Assembly: GCA_027625915.1 (NCBI GenBank)
Contig: JANTQA010000033.1
Coordinates: 10,656,834 to 10,720,833, forward strand
Length of the DNA stretch: 64,000 nt
Reading direction: 5' to 3'
Source: Anaeramoeba flamelloides
Lineage: Eukaryota > Metamonada > Anaeramoebidae
The position numbers and the translations under genes are program-made. How positions within the stretch are numbered: position 1 is the stretch's first letter; every line of letters starts with the position of its first letter. The notes under the pieces are model-generated. The model made no database searches and had not been told where the DNA came from. It saw only the letters and a program-made list of their open reading frames with translations. Shown one piece after another: positions 22,117-34,925 of the stretch.

Positions 22117-25100
22117 TCAAAAAAAAAAATAAATTATTTCTTCTTTTTTAATTAATTTTCGTTTCCCTCTTCCAGGCCTTTTTGGTTTTGTAAATCTTTT
22201 TGGTTTACGTCTTTCTTTTTTTTGTGGATAAAGTTCCTCGAAAAGAAACTCTTCGGTGATATCATTTATTTCTGTAACTTCATATTTTTTGTAAGGTTCT
22301 ATACCAGCTTCTTGTGATTGCGAAAGTAAGGAAGATTTCACTGTTGAATACAAAATATTTTTTTTTGATTGATCCCTTAGGAAAGCAAACATAAAAGAGT
22401 AATAGTAATACCTTTGTAGGCTTATTAAATTTCAGATGATTATAAACCCAAAAGATGTAACGTGTTTTTTTTATTGACACTTGTGAAAAATTTCTTGTAA
22501 AGAATCTATAAAATGTATCAAGATATAAATTTGTTATTAGAAATTATTAGGAATTTTTTGAAATTAGTTGTTTATTTATTTGAGAAGGAAAACAAGCCAT
22601 TTAAAAACATTTTTGTTAAAAAAAAAATAAAAAATAAAATAAAAAATGAATATAAATGTTAAATTTATTATAAATTATCACTTCAACCAAAATTATATCA
22701 AAAAATATTGTTAATACAATTAATCAGCATAAAAAAAAAAAAAAAAAAAAATATTTGTAAAATTCAAATTTAATTTGTATCTAATTGGTTAAAATCAGCC
22801 GAATTTACCAAAAAAAAAAAAAAAAAAAAATTTTGATATTTATTTAATAATACAGATAATATTTAATTATAAAGCAACTGTATAAATTGCATTTATCTTA
22901 TCTTTCAAGATTCGTGATTAAATATTTTTTTGAAATATTGGTATAAAAAGGAAAAAATTCTTGAGATCTATTCAAAATATTTACTTTATTTTGCAGACAT
23001 TCAAAAAAAATGATTGAAATTCTGATAAAAAGAAATTAAGTTTTATATGATATAATGTACTTTATATTATAAAATTTTCAAAAAAAATATAATGAATTAT
23101 TATAAACCATAAGATTTCATATTAATCTATCATAAATTTTATTATTTTTTTAATATTATATAGAGAGAAATTACAATTTCAATTAATGATAAAATTGACG
23201 GTTAATTTGGAACATCTGCATTATTTGGTGTTGATAGGGAAAATAAAAAATAAAAATTGTTTTTGAAAAATTGAGGCAAAATGTTTTGTTGAATATAAGA
23301 TATAAACTATTTTATTATTGTTTTTTTTTGAAAAAAAAAAATTTTAGATATTATTTAAATGTGTAATTTATTTTGAAAAATGTAATGAAAGTTATATGAT
23401 TAAATCTATATTTTTTTTCGATTTTAAATTGAAAATTAAATTGGATAAAATATTCCATTTTCATCTTCAATCCATTTAAATATAATTCAAATAATGGGTT
23501 CTCACTTAAAACTAAAGATAATGATTCTGTATCCGAATAAAAAAAAAAAGGCAATTTTATCAACGTGTGATATAAACTCTGTTTCAATCAAAGTTACCTA
23601 AAAAAAAATTATAAAATATTAATTATGTTTATAATTGGCCTTGAAATAATCAATAAGTAATCAGTATAATAATACATATCAGAGAAGGGTTAATTAACTA
23701 AATCTCATGAATCTATATATTTTCTTAAAAATTGAAATAACAAAATTCTTTAGGATTTTACTTTCAATCTTATAAAAATATTTTCTTTTTTTGAGTAAAA
23801 CTTACAGTAGTTTATTTATTTTTTTTGAGGGAGAAGTGTGAAATAGACTATATATTTCCCAAATCTAAAAATTTGATGAAAAATTAAAAAAAAAAAAAAC
23901 ACTGTAAGATTTTCTCGAGTTTTCTGTTTACATTCGTACAAATTTTTAGATCACACTCTCGGATCACATATAAGGCATAAAATATTCAAAATAAGGCACA
24001 CAAAAAAAGCAAATAATGCACAAAAAAAGATCTGATTGGGCAAATAACACACATTTTTTTTTTTGATCTCAAATAATAATCAAAAAGAAAAAATTTATGT
24101 GTGCCCTATATTCAAGAATTGTGTTACCTTAAAAAAAATAATTTTTTGTGCCTTATTTATGATCCGAGAGTGTGCGTTAAAAAGTGAATAGGAATGTATT
24201 GAGAAAATCAAAGAGTTTACCTAATTCATTTAAATTCTGAAAGCACATCATTAGATTTTCTCTAATTTTCTGTTTATTATGAAAATAAATAGATTTTCTT
24301 ATTTGGAGCAAAAAAACTTGAGAAAAATCATCATTAGGTTTTTCCGAATTTTTAAGAAATAGAGTAAAAATTTGTGATTTTACTCAATTCCTTTGAATTA
24401 TGGAAAAATATATTGTGTTTTTTTTTTATTTTTTAAAATTAAATTAAAATTCTAATGAATTTTCTTTTTATTTCTTACATTAAAAAAAAATCGTCGTTAG
24501 GTTTTCTCGAGTTTTCTGTTTATGATAAGAAAATTGATAGATTTCCTGAATAAAAAAAGAAAAGAACCAAAAAATCGTTAGTTAGGTTTTCCAGAATTTA
24601 AAAGAATTGAGTTAAATCTTGGATTTTTACACTATTTTTTTTTAAATTCTGAAAAAAAGATTTTTTTTTTTTAATTTGAAAGAATTGTGGAAAAGCTATG
24701 ATTTTTCCTCCATTCTTTCAAATTAAAAAAAAAACTCAAAAAAAAAGTGTTGTCAAGTGCCTAGTTTTTTTTAATTTAAGAAATAAAAACCTAACGGCGG
24801 TTTTCTTGGGATTTTCTTAAGATACTCGGTTTTCTTTTGTGAAGTATTCTAGGTTTTTTTTGAGGTTTTTCTATTTTATTTGGAAAATCGAAAACTCAAA
24901 AAAAAACCTAACGAAAATCTATTGATTTTCCAAATAAATAGAAAACTCAAAAAAACCTAGAACACTTCACAAATAAATAGAAAACTCAAAAAAAACTAAC
25001 GAAAATCTATAGATTTTCCAAATAAATAAAAAACTCAAAAAAACTAGAACACTTCACAAATAAAACAGAAAAATAAAGAAAATCTATCGAATGTAAGAAG

Positions 25101-28012
25101 AAATTAATTTCCTCCCTTCAAAATAAAAAAAAAAAAAAAAAAACATGTAATTTTTAAATTATTTAATAATATACTCTTTTAAACTAAATCTTTCAATTAT
25201 TGATTTCAAATTATTATGTCTATTTTGTATAAAAATAAAATCGATTCCAAAATTTTAACACACTCAAAATTAGTCTTTGAAAAAAATAAAATCTTATTTA
25301 ATAAATTCTAAAATAATTACCAAATTATAACCATTCACTAATTGAAATGTTAACACTTATTTATAAATTACAATAAACACAAAACAGAAAAATAAATATT
25401 TATCAATACAAATAGGATAAAAAAAAATCTCAATTTTTTTAAAATTATTGTTGTGGATTAAATGTTTGAAATATTTAATATGGTAAGGAGAGAATTTTGA
25501 AGTGACTAAATTTGTGTCTTCTAATTCAAAGAGCATCTAGATATACGTCTAGGAACAATCATTAGAAGTGTTTAAAACTTAATTTAGTTTTCTAAAAATT
25601 TTGTATTTTTTCAAACATAATATTAAATCACGTTTAAGTTGTCTGCGTATTAATGTTTTTCTTTCTGAATATTTTTATCCAAATGAAAAAAATAAAAATA
25701 AAACCAAAAAATAAAAATTGTTGTGGCCAAAATAATGAAACGGGCTGAGCAAAAAAAGTATTGGTCAATTTGTTCAAATTTCACCAAAAATTGTTGATCA
25801 ATCAAATTTTTACTTTCCATCAACTAATTGTATGTGATTTTTCTATTTAACTTTAACCTTATTCCAATCATTAGAAAAAAATTCCAGATCTAACGAAACA
25901 GATTAAGTAATTGGAAAAAAGGAAATGAAAATTAAAACTTAAAAGATGAAAAAATGAAAAGAATAATTTTTCAAAAAATCAAAATTATTTCTAAATTGAA
26001 TAAAGTGTAGTACTGTTATTCTTTAAACTTTTTAAACTGTGTCCAAAATTTTGAAATTTGGATATTATGGAAAAATATTCAAATTATCACCATAATCAAC
26101 TTTCAAATGGTATTAATAGTAATTCTAACAATGGTTTTTACTCAAGTTTACGTTTTTTACTCATAGTAATGTTAAAGTCAAATTAATAAAAATAAATATT
26201 GTCTCAGAGTCTAAAAGGAAGTTCTAAATTTATTTTTCATTTTAAATTGATATTTTTAAGATCTTTAATGTTTTTTTCATCCTAATGCGTAGAAAAGATA
26301 TTTAGGCAAATCGTAATAAAAAATTTTCATTTATAAATTTGAAAATGAGAGTACTAAATAGACAATTCATATTGATGTTTGAGAATTCATTCTTTTAGAT
26401 ATTTATGAAAAATTTTTTTTCAAGTCAGGAATTTCTTTTTTTAATTTAAGAATCAAATTATTTTATATGTTAATCTAATTATTATTCTTAAATAGTTAAT
26501 TTGATGAACAGAGCTCACATTTTAATTCTTTTTCGAAAAAAAAAAACAAAAATAATTCTTTTTTTGAAAATGACATCAAATAATTCTAATTTTGATTCCA
26601 ATGATTAGTCTCAACTTGTTTCTTGTTTACATTCAGTTTTTCATCGAATAAAATCCCTCTCAAAATCGTTAAATTTAATAATTAATAATTTTTTTTTTTA
26701 TTTTCTTTTGAGTTTAATATTTCTCAAAAAATAAATATTTGAGGTTTTTTCTTCTTGGAATTTTAGTTTTAATCATCTTTTTGTCAATTCTGATGTTTTG
26801 ATGATCATTCTTTATCAGAAAATTATTTTACTTTTGAAATGGAATCAAAAGAATCTTTTTTTTTTAATAGAGTTTTGGTACCAAATAAAAAAAATTCTTT
26901 TATGGATTCAATTTTCAGGCAAAAAATAATTTTTGATGTTTTTGAAAAAATGATTCTTAAAAGGGACTTTAACAAGTAGAAAATGTTTAATAACAATTAA
27001 TTCCATTTGGAATCATTTTAATCTTATGATTCCAAATTTTAAATTTTTGAGATTCTAAAAATTCCAAAAATGGAATCATTTTGGGAACTCTTTTTATAAA
27101 TATTAAATCAATTTGTTTTTTCAAATTTTGTTTTTTTATTTGTCTTCACATAAAAAGTACTATTAAAAAAAATTACTAGTATCATAAAAAAAGGCATAGA
27201 TTGATCGTTTTCAAATTTTTGTATTTTTAAAACTTGTCTGCTCATAATTTTAGCTTGGTAAAAAAAGAAATTGAAATTGAATAGGAGAATGAAAATGAAA
27301 AAGAAGAAGAAAAAAAAAGAAAAGAAAAAGAAAAAGAAAGAAAAAGAAAAGAAAAAGAAAAAGAAAATGAAAAAGAAAATAAAAAAGAAAAAGAAACAAT
27401 ATACAAAAAAACAAAAAAAAAAAAAAAGTAATTTTACTTCTCTCTTCAGCAATCTCTGTCTCAAGTGTTTCAAGTTTAGATTTTATTGCGATCTGAAGGA
27501 AATTAATTTTACCATCAAGAAGATTTTTGAATTGCTCTTTTAACTCTTTTGAACATGGAAAAGAGACACTATGCAAATACTCTGTACTAGTAATAGTTGC
27601 AACTTTTTCAAGTTTTTGTTTCCGACGAATTATTTCATTTTCAGTCAAGAATTGGAGTGTTTCTTCTCTTACCGAAGATGGCTTACGAGCTTCTTGGATC
27701 ATTTCAAATTTAAATTCATTCACAGAAGAGCCATAAAGATCAATAACAAAATATTTTAATCCCAATTTCTCCTGGCAATTGTTCTTAGCAGAGGTGTACT
27801 TCATCTGTTCTTTTACTTTGGTTCCTTCCCCTATATAACTGAGAAATGTCCATTCGTTTCGAAATTCTGTGTTTTTTGTGTCCAATTTATACAAAATATA
27901 ACACCCTTTTTTGGGTTCAAGGAAATTATAAATCCCTTTGAAGTCTTCTTCTTCATTTTCTTTCACATTTATTTTTTTTGTGACCACTATTTGTTCTGTT
28001 TTTTTATCAAAA

Positions 28013-28049
<37 letters not shown>

Positions 28050-28231
28050 GAAAAGAAAAAAAAGAAAAATATTAAAAACAAGGGGAAAAAAGTTTTTTTT
28101 TTTAAAAAAACAAAAAAAAAAATTAAAGTAAAAACCATTAACAATCTCAAGTTTAAAAGAACGTATTTCACTTTTTTTTTTTGCAGTTTCAAATTCTTGA
28201 ATAAGCTCTTGAGAACAAACAATTCCAGACA
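22117..28231 (-). CDS. TWF1: Twinfilin (two ADF-H domains), with giant intron and frame problems
   Basis: Twinfilin binds actin monomers and caps barbed ends. Exon 28231-28136 encodes SGIVCSQELIQEFETAKKK up to LEIVN; its ATG must come from an upstream exon or a split codon, as no in-frame ATG exists. After a 140-bp intron, exon 27995-27438 encodes EQIVVTKK...KGCYILYKLD, WTFLSYIGEG, VKEQMKYTSAK (first ADF-H domain), YLHSVSFPCSKELKE and INFLQIAIKSKL (start of the second). A 4.9-kb intron (27437-22506) follows. The last exon (22505-22117) gives KKTRYIFWVYNHLKF, LLLLFYVCFP, then SKKNILYSTVKSSLL and the basic tail FLFEELYPQKKERRKPKRF...KRPGRGKRKLI, matching twinfilin's C-terminus. The spacing to human is exact across the intron, but phases disagree by one base there and a +1 shift is needed near 22378. 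Identity is firm; integrity is not. Confidence 0.75.
23937..24190. mobile_element. Palindromic mariner-like MITE (family G)
   Basis: CACACTCTCGGATCA (23952-23966) is repeated exactly as its reverse complement TGATCCGAGAGTGTG (24160-24174). The arms continue inward as AAGGCATAAAA / TTTTGTGCCTTA and outward to TA dinucleotides at 23937 and 24189. About 254 bp. Its inner AAGGCAC motifs resemble family A, so the two may be related. Confidence 0.8.
24230..25090. repeat. Family B repeat cluster
   Basis: The longest array of the family. Units such as TTTTCCAAATAAATAGAAAAC, CTCAAAAAAACCTAACGAAA and CCTAGAACACTTCACAAATA recur every 50-80 bases, with mirror-image units (TTTGTGAAGTATTCTAGG) at 24836-24860. 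It looks like nested or tandem insertions of a short palindromic element. Confidence 0.65.
25560..26050 (-). mobile_element. Family C fragment (inverted, truncated)
   Basis: The reverse complement follows the internal part of family C: AACAATTTTTATTTTTTGG, CATTAATAC...ACTTAAACGTG, and AGATCTGGAATTTTTTTC-like stretches in the same order as 12600-13060. Both termini are missing. Confidence 0.6.
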
Positions 28232-28909
28232 CTTTGTAGAAGAAAGTTTATTAAAAAAAGAAAAAGGTTAGTCCATTGTTTTTGAAGGAAAAGGAAAACA
28301 AGAATTGGTGAATTTACTTTGGTAATAAAAAGATATTTTTTGCAACAAAAAGGAAAAAAATGATTTTTGAAAGATCAAAATCAAAGAACTGAAAGTTTCT
28401 AATTGTCTGATTGTCTTCCAATTAATTCAAAATTGAAAATCTTGAGTGGGGGGTTCTACTTTAAACACATTGTTCATTTAAACTTGGTACCACAGATGAT
28501 GAATAAAAAAGATAATATTTGTTTCTTTTTTATACAAGATCTAAACATTAACCAATCAAATGATCAACCAAACCAACAGTAAACAATAAGTAAATACTAG
28601 GTGGGTTTCTTAAAGTTTTACCATGTAAAAAGAAATTCTAAAAATGAAGGATCAAATTTAAAATATAGTATTGGAAAATATACATGGCAATGAAAAAAAT
28701 CCCAAAACAAGGATTTTTTATTGTGAGTATTAGGAAAATTGTTAGGTAATTACAAATATTTTAAATCAAATCCTTTTTTTAATAACCAAATTTTTTATTG
28801 TTCCTAGTAATAAACCTACTTAAAGTTCATTAAAGTAGGGTTTTCTATAGAGTACTTGTGTAATTATTTGATAGCAAAAGTAGATCTACTTTTTTTCGAA
28901 AAAAATTAC

Positions 28910-29100
28910 TGTTAGTTCCACTTTTAAGGTACAAACTTTCAACGAAATTTAAGGCACAATAAAAATCTCAAATTAAAGCACAAAATTCAATTTCAAGAAA
29001 AATAAATTGTGAAAACAAATCCAAATTTTGTACCATAATTTGAGATTGTTTTGTTCCTTAAATTTTGATGAAAGTTTGTACTTTAAAAGTGAAACTGACT
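28910..29100. mobile_element. Mariner-like MITE, family A copy 3
   Basis: Left end TGTTAGTTCCACTTTTAAGG and right end CTTTAAAAGTGAAACTGACT are inverted repeats; the arms extend inward about 60 bases (ACAAACTTTCAACGAAATTT facing AAATTTTGATGAAAGTTTGT). No coding sequence. Confidence 0.8.
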
Positions 29101-29868
29101 TTAAAAACCAATATAATTTTTCTAAAATCATTATCCTATTTGTTTTAATATTTGATTAATCATTTATAAAAAAAATGTCAAAGGGGTAATCGTGGTAAAA
29201 CATAATTTTTAATTGAGGAACCTTACTGAAAATTAAAAAGTAATATTAATTCAAAGAAGGTGATAATTAGCATCATATAATAATTCTATTCATTATTTCC
29301 ACTTGGGTGAGTAAAAAACAAATTAAATCCGTTTGATTATCAAAAAATTTTTTAGAGAGTCTTTTATGATCTCACAAATATGCAATTATTTTCAATTAAT
29401 TATAAATAAGAAAACAAACAAAGAAAAACTCTTAACCAAGGGAATATTATGAGAAAAAAAACTGTTATTGTTACAGTATCTAGTCTTTGTGTTTCATCAT
29501 TTATGCCAAGTTTTATTAAATTATTTTGGTTTTGGAATTCAGGAATAATACATTTTATAATATTTTTTTTTACTTTTTTCCCCATATTGTAGATGTTTTT
29601 ACTTTTTTACTCAAGTTCTTGATTTAAAAAGGAAATTTACAAAAAAATTATGTTATAAAAAAAAATTTGAAAAAAAGAAAAAACAAAAATCTTTCAATAT
29701 TTTCAATTTGTAAATTTTCAAAATATAATTATTTCTCTTCTTATTTTCATTCAAAACTTTTTAAATATGAACAATTGTTTAGTATAACAGAATCTATTTG
29801 ACTCAAAAATAGTATATTTGGGATTATTATCACTTATTTTGCAACCGATTCCACCTTTTCAGATACTA

Positions 29869-30041
29869 ATTTCTATTAAATTGTTTTACCCAAATTAAAT
29901 AGAGATATGTAAAAAAATGTTTTGCCAATTACATAGATTTGAATGATCCTGTATATTTTCATATTAAACATATTTCAAAATAAAGATTCCTTATTTGGAA
30001 ATAGGTTAAAAAAAAAAAAAAAAAAAATCGAGACTAGTCCC
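29869..30041 (-). mobile_element. TTAA-flanked MITE, family D copy 2
   Basis: Inverted relative to the copy at 13744. Its right end ATCGAGACTAGTCCC meets TTAA at 30042-30045, which is also the left flank of family C copy 2. The left end (ACTAATTTCTATTAAATTG) is diverged. Confidence 0.65.
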
Positions 30042-30045
30042 TTAA

Positions 30046-31403
30046 GGGAGTAGCTACACCATAAGACATGATAAAAATTTGAGAGAGATATGATAAGAAC
30101 ATTTTATTTTAGTGCCGTGTGATCGTAGATTCTCTAAAAAATTTTTTTAAAAAATTATTTGATATTTTAATTTTAGTCATGTTGAACAATTAAAAAATTG
30201 AGATTATATTGATAAAATAGTTTTTTTTTTTTTATTATTTTTTTATTAAAATAAACTTAATTCGATTAATTTGGACATAGTTTAAACAGTTGGAAAAATA
30301 ACAATATCATACTTTACATCCAATTGGAAATTAATTTTAATTCAACAAACAATTTCATTTTTTGTGTTTTTTGTTTTTGTTTTCATTTTCAATTTTTCAG
30401 TTACTTAATCCGTTTAGTTAGATCTGGTATTTTTTTTTAGATGGTTGATAGATGGTTACAGTTGAGTTTTTTAAATTGAAAAATCCACATATAACTAGTG
30501 AATAGTATCTTATCATTTGATCGATCAACTATTGTTGGAGTAATTGTAACAAATCTACCAATACTCTTTCATTTCAGCTCGTTTCATTTTTTTTTGGACA
30601 CACTTGTTTTGATTTTTTGTTTTATATTGTTTTCTTATATTTGGATGAAAAAGATTACTTAAAATACCCTTAATACTATGCTACTTAAATATGGTTTTAT
30701 ATTACGTTTGGAAAAATACAGTAAATTGAGTTTTTGTTTCCCTATTTTTGATTTTAGATGTGTCAAAATTTTTGGAATGGGGTTTAGTTTTTTTTTTTTG
30801 GGAGAAGATAATTTCAGATTCTTAGAATAAAAATTATAGCTATTTTGTGGTTTAAACTTTGATAACATATAATCATATTCACTTCTCATATTCCACTAAA
30901 CCCAACGATTTAAAAGCCTAACAAGTAATAATTTGACTTAATTATTCTAATTTTGGAATCTTCTAGCTATTTAAGTCCCATTTATGTTTCCTTTTATGAT
31001 TCTCTCAATTGTAATATTGTTGTTCTTTTTAAACAAAATCCATTAATCCCCAATGCCACTAATAAAAAAATATTTCTAATTGCTTTATGTTGTCAGGATT
31101 AAAAAAAGCTCAAAAATGATGTTAAAATAAAAAATGAAAAAATTAAATGCCAAAATAGAATGTTGAGAGAAGGATAAAAGATAAGTTATTCAACATTTGA
31201 AACACTATTTTTTGCAATTCAACTCAACATTCTATTGTGGCAATTTCTTTGAGACTTTGAAAAAAAAATTTAAAAAATCTAATGAATGAAGTACTTTAAA
31301 TAATAAAAATCAATGAGGTACAATCAGAGTAAAAAATGTTATTTTCTGATTCTTTTCAGAATTGCAAAAAAGTGAAAAATTTTTCTTTACCATGGCTACT
31401 CTC
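30046..31403 (+). mobile_element. TTAA-flanked non-autonomous transposon, family C copy 2
   Basis: About 1.36 kb between TTAA sites (30042-30045 and 31404-31407). Ends GGGAGTAGCTACACCATAAG and TCTTTACCATGGCTACTCTC are imperfect inverted repeats. Internal hairpin TGCCAAAATAGAATGTTGAG at 31148-31167 with its mirror at 31223-31242. No open reading frame of transposase type. Confidence 0.75.
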
Positions 31404-33456
31404 TTAAAGTACAAAATTTTCTCAAAATTTAAGAAAGAAAAAAATTTCTAAATTAAAGAAAATAATTGGAGTTATTGAACAATAATTTGTGTATTAAAAA
31501 AAACTCTAAAAAAATGTACCTGAATAGTTGAGTTATTGTGTTAAAAGATAATTTTGGTACTTGTTAAAGAGTACCTATTAACAATCAAAAACAAACAAAA
31601 TGTGAATCATGTTCGATCTCCAAAAATCAACAATCTTTATAGAGGGCGTATTTAGAAAAAGCATCAAAAAGTGAAACACTCAATTTCTAATTTGAATCAT
31701 AATGAATTATAATTTTGAATACAACTGTGTTAGTTTTGAAGTGTCATTCTTTGGCACATTCTACGATCTCGAAGATTTTTTATTTCATGTTTTTCTATTT
31801 CTATAATCAATTGTTTTAATCTAAAGAATATCATCAAATCCTTACTTTTTCAAATATAGTTAGTTACAATATAACAAAAAATTCTTTAAAATTAAATTAA
31901 ATTGATTGTGTTCTTAAATGAAACAATTTGTTTTGAAGAGAAGAAATTGTAAGCCTTTGGAAATTTAAAAAAAGATACAACTAATTTGTTTACTAAAATT
32001 TTGAATTTTTTGAAATTGTAAATATGACAATTCTTTTTTTTTTGTTACTGTGAATTTTTTACTCAATTAACTTTAATTGAATTTTTTTTTTTATTATTTG
32101 AATTTTTTGAAAATGAGATACTCTCAATTTTTTTTTTTTTTTGTTATTTTGATTTTGTCAATCATTCAAAGTACAATTTTACGATATGATATTGGGTTCC
32201 AAGTCGCTTCTTGGTTATGGAGCAAATTGGCAGTAAATAGTTATGTCCTTAATTCGAGTTTTTTTTATTTACTTTATTTTCTTAAAAGTTTGGGTCTTAA
32301 AAGTGGAACTGACAGGAATGATTCTGTATTATAAATAAATTTTATCAGTTAACAAGATAATTTTGAAGTTAAATTATTCATAACTTCTAATATAAAAATT
32401 GAACAAAGCTGATTTCCTTTTCCGCATGTATTGATTTTTTTTATTATTCTATTTTCCAACAATTTTAAGTTATTTAGATCTGATATCAAATAAATGATCA
32501 AAGGTATTTCTGGATCTTATGGGATTCAATATTTAATTTATTTTTCTTGTATTTTTAAAATAGGATTATATTTTCAAAGTTATTTGTTCAGGAGTACTTA
32601 AAAAATTCGTAAAAGTGAGACTTAGTCATAATTAAAATGTTTTACAATTTTTCTTTTTATTTTTCAACAGAAAAAATCCAACAAAAAAGGATCTGATCTT
32701 TTTGACTTAAAAATTTAATTGGGAAAAAGGAATTCTTTTAAAAATTATCAATCACTTTACTGATGAAAGGAATTTATTTTTCATTTACAAGTTTAGGTGA
32801 ATTTTTGTTCAATTAAAATCATATTCTCTTTAAAGAAAAAAAATTAATAAGAGTAATTTATCCTCTTTCATTTTTCTCATTTTAAAAAGTATAATCTTCA
32901 AACTTCTTTGGATTTTTGCCTGATCATAACTAAATTAATTTCTTCTTGATAAATTTAATCCTATTTTTATCAAGCTTGAATTAACACAGTTCAGTCCATA
33001 ACTAATTTATATTTACGTTTGAAGAACCTTTTTTGTATTACCAAATAAGATAGGAGCTTTATTTAATTGTTTCGATATGCAATTAATAAGTTAATTCAAA
33101 AGGTTGTGTTTAAAGTAGGTGTGAGGTTTTCTTAATTTCAACTTCAAATTGAGAGAAAGTCATTTGTTTTCTTGACAGTGTGAAAAATATTGTGGTTGAT
33201 TGTTCAATTCCAAACAAAACAAAGTTTTTGTGCTCTTCTATTATTCCAATATAATATGATCAGAAAAACTCAGATTTGTCAGAGACAATTCCTAAAATTC
33301 ATTTTTTCATTTCTTATTTTTTTAACAAGTAAAAAAATTTTTTTAGAAACCTCTCTTTGAAACTTTTACACTTCTTCTCCTCTTTCTTCTTTTTTTTTTT
33401 TTTTCTCCTTTATTCAAAATTTAAAAGATAAAAATTTTATTAACACTTACTAGTCA

Positions 33457-34925
33457 ATGTCTCGACTCTTAATTCTCGGAGGAACTGGCTTCATTGGAAG
33501 AAACCTTGTAAAATACTTAGTTGACAATAATTGTTGTTCAAAAATTAAAGTTATTGATAAGCAATTCCCAGCAATTGCTTATTTTTCAGAAGAAATCACC
33601 AAAGCTTTTGAAAACGAAATTGTTGAATTTAAACAAGGAAATCTTAACAGTCCAAGTACCTGTCTTTTTCTGAATTTTTTTTTTTTTCTTTCGTTTTTCC
33701 TTCTTCCAGTTTTTCCTAAATTTTTTTTTTTTATTTTTTTTTGAAAAATTTGCAATCAAAAACAAAACTGTTGTTAATTAAATTTCAATCTTTCTAAAGC
33801 TTCCATTGAAAAATGTTATGAAGATCCAGATGGTGGATGGGATTGTGTAATTAATCTTGCAGGTGAAACCAAATATGGACAAACAGCAGAGGTCTATCAA
33901 GAAAAAACCCTTGACGTCTCAATCAAATGTGCCAAGGAAGCAGTCAAAAGAAAAGTACCAAAATATATTGAATTCTCAACTGCGCAAATTTACAAGGCAA
34001 ACAAGAAAATCTCAAATGAAGAGGGTGACCTTAAGCCATGGACAAAACTTGCTACTTCAAAACTTGAATGTGAAGAAAAATTAAAAGAACTTGGTCTTCA
34101 AAATTTAATTATTGTTAGACCAGCTTGTGTTTATGGGCCAGGAGACATTTTTGGAATTTGTAAGATCTTTTCCAATATTCCAATTGTTTTTTTTTTTTTT
34201 CTCTTTTTGTTTTTGGAATTTTTTTTCTTCTTTTTAATACTGATCATTCCTTTCCTAACAAACCAATTTTTTCATTTGATCAAATTAAAAAATTTATTTT
34301 TCTTTTTTTGTTTCTTCATAATTCTCCATTCTTTTTTGGTTTCTTTTCACAAAAAAAACTTTTCTTTTTTATTTTTGACAAAAAAAAAGCCCCAAGAATC
34401 ATCACTGCTGCTGTATATTCGAAATTAGAGGAAAAAATGAAATTTTTATGGAATGGTGATCTCAGACTTAACACCGTACACGTTTTTGATGTATGTGCAG
34501 CCGTTTGGCTCTTGGTTCAAAAAGGAGAAAATGGAAAAATATACAATCTATGTGACAAAAACGACACAACCCAATCCAAAATCAATACCCTCCTCGAAGA
34601 AATCTTTGGAATTAAGACAGGCTTTATTGGAAAGATTGTCTCCAACCTTGCCAAAGTAAACATGAAATCAGTCACAGAAGATGTCAATGAAAAACATCTT
34701 GAACCTTGGGCTTCTCTTTGTAAAGAATACGGAATCCTATCTACTCCTCTTACTCCATACCTCGATCAAGAATTGTTGTACAACAATCCTCTTTACATTG
34801 ACGGTTCAAAGATCGAATCAGATCTTGGTTTCGAATACAAACACCCTAAAATGACCAAAGAATTATTAGAAGAACAAATTAACTACTTTACAAAACTTGA
34901 ATTATTCCCTAATTTATGGAAATAA
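33457..34925 (+). CDS. NAD-dependent epimerase/dehydratase-like protein (extended SDR)
   Basis: Three exons: 33457-33655, 33800-34159 and 34390-34925. Introns are 144 and 230 bp, both phase 1, and the joined frame gives 364 residues, the usual size for extended short-chain dehydrogenases. The start MSRLLILGGTGFIGRNLVKYL has the GxxGxxG dinucleotide-binding loop. CVINLAGETKYGQT, YIEFSTAQIY and IVRPACVYGPGDIFG follow in family order; the C-terminal half begins PRIITAAVYSKL. The usual YxxxK catalytic pair is not obvious: the aligned segment reads PWTKLATSKLECEE, keeping a lysine but not the tyrosine. It belongs to a protist/fungal branch of nucleotide-sugar-epimerase-like proteins; substrate unknown. 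It stands alone between repeat-rich spacers. Confidence 0.88.

Larger units (their letters stand above)
22506..27437 (-). other. 4.9-kb intron of twinfilin
   Basis: Donor GTAAAATT at 27437, acceptor TTTTATAG at 22506. It contains repeats G (23937), B (24230-25090) and C3 (25560-26050), plus an open minus-strand piece at 23587-23351 (FYSDTESLSLVLSENPLFEL) behind a T9AG acceptor-like site that I could not place in twinfilin or name. Confidence 0.6.
28232..33456. other. Gene-poor, repeat-bearing spacer
   Basis: Holds the twinfilin upstream region and the elements at 28910, 29869 and 30046. A minus-strand ACTAAC branch-like motif and pyrimidine tract at about 28235-28280 support an intron upstream of the first visible twinfilin exon. 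A plus-strand open piece at 31702-31806 (VSFEVSFFGTFYDLEDFLF) looks protein-like but stands alone. The tail of a family A element lies at 32277-32316. Confidence 0.5.

Noticed and set aside
27250-27430. Phe/Leu-rich minus-strand extension after the twinfilin exon, and Lys-rich plus-strand frame opposite
   Set aside because: It is translation of a (GAAAAA)n/(TTTTTC)n run after the donor GTAAAATT; low complexity, not protein.
32077-32334. Hydrophobic plus-strand frame resembling a small membrane protein
   Set aside because: Its second half overlaps a family A MITE arm (32277-32316) and its start is poly-T.
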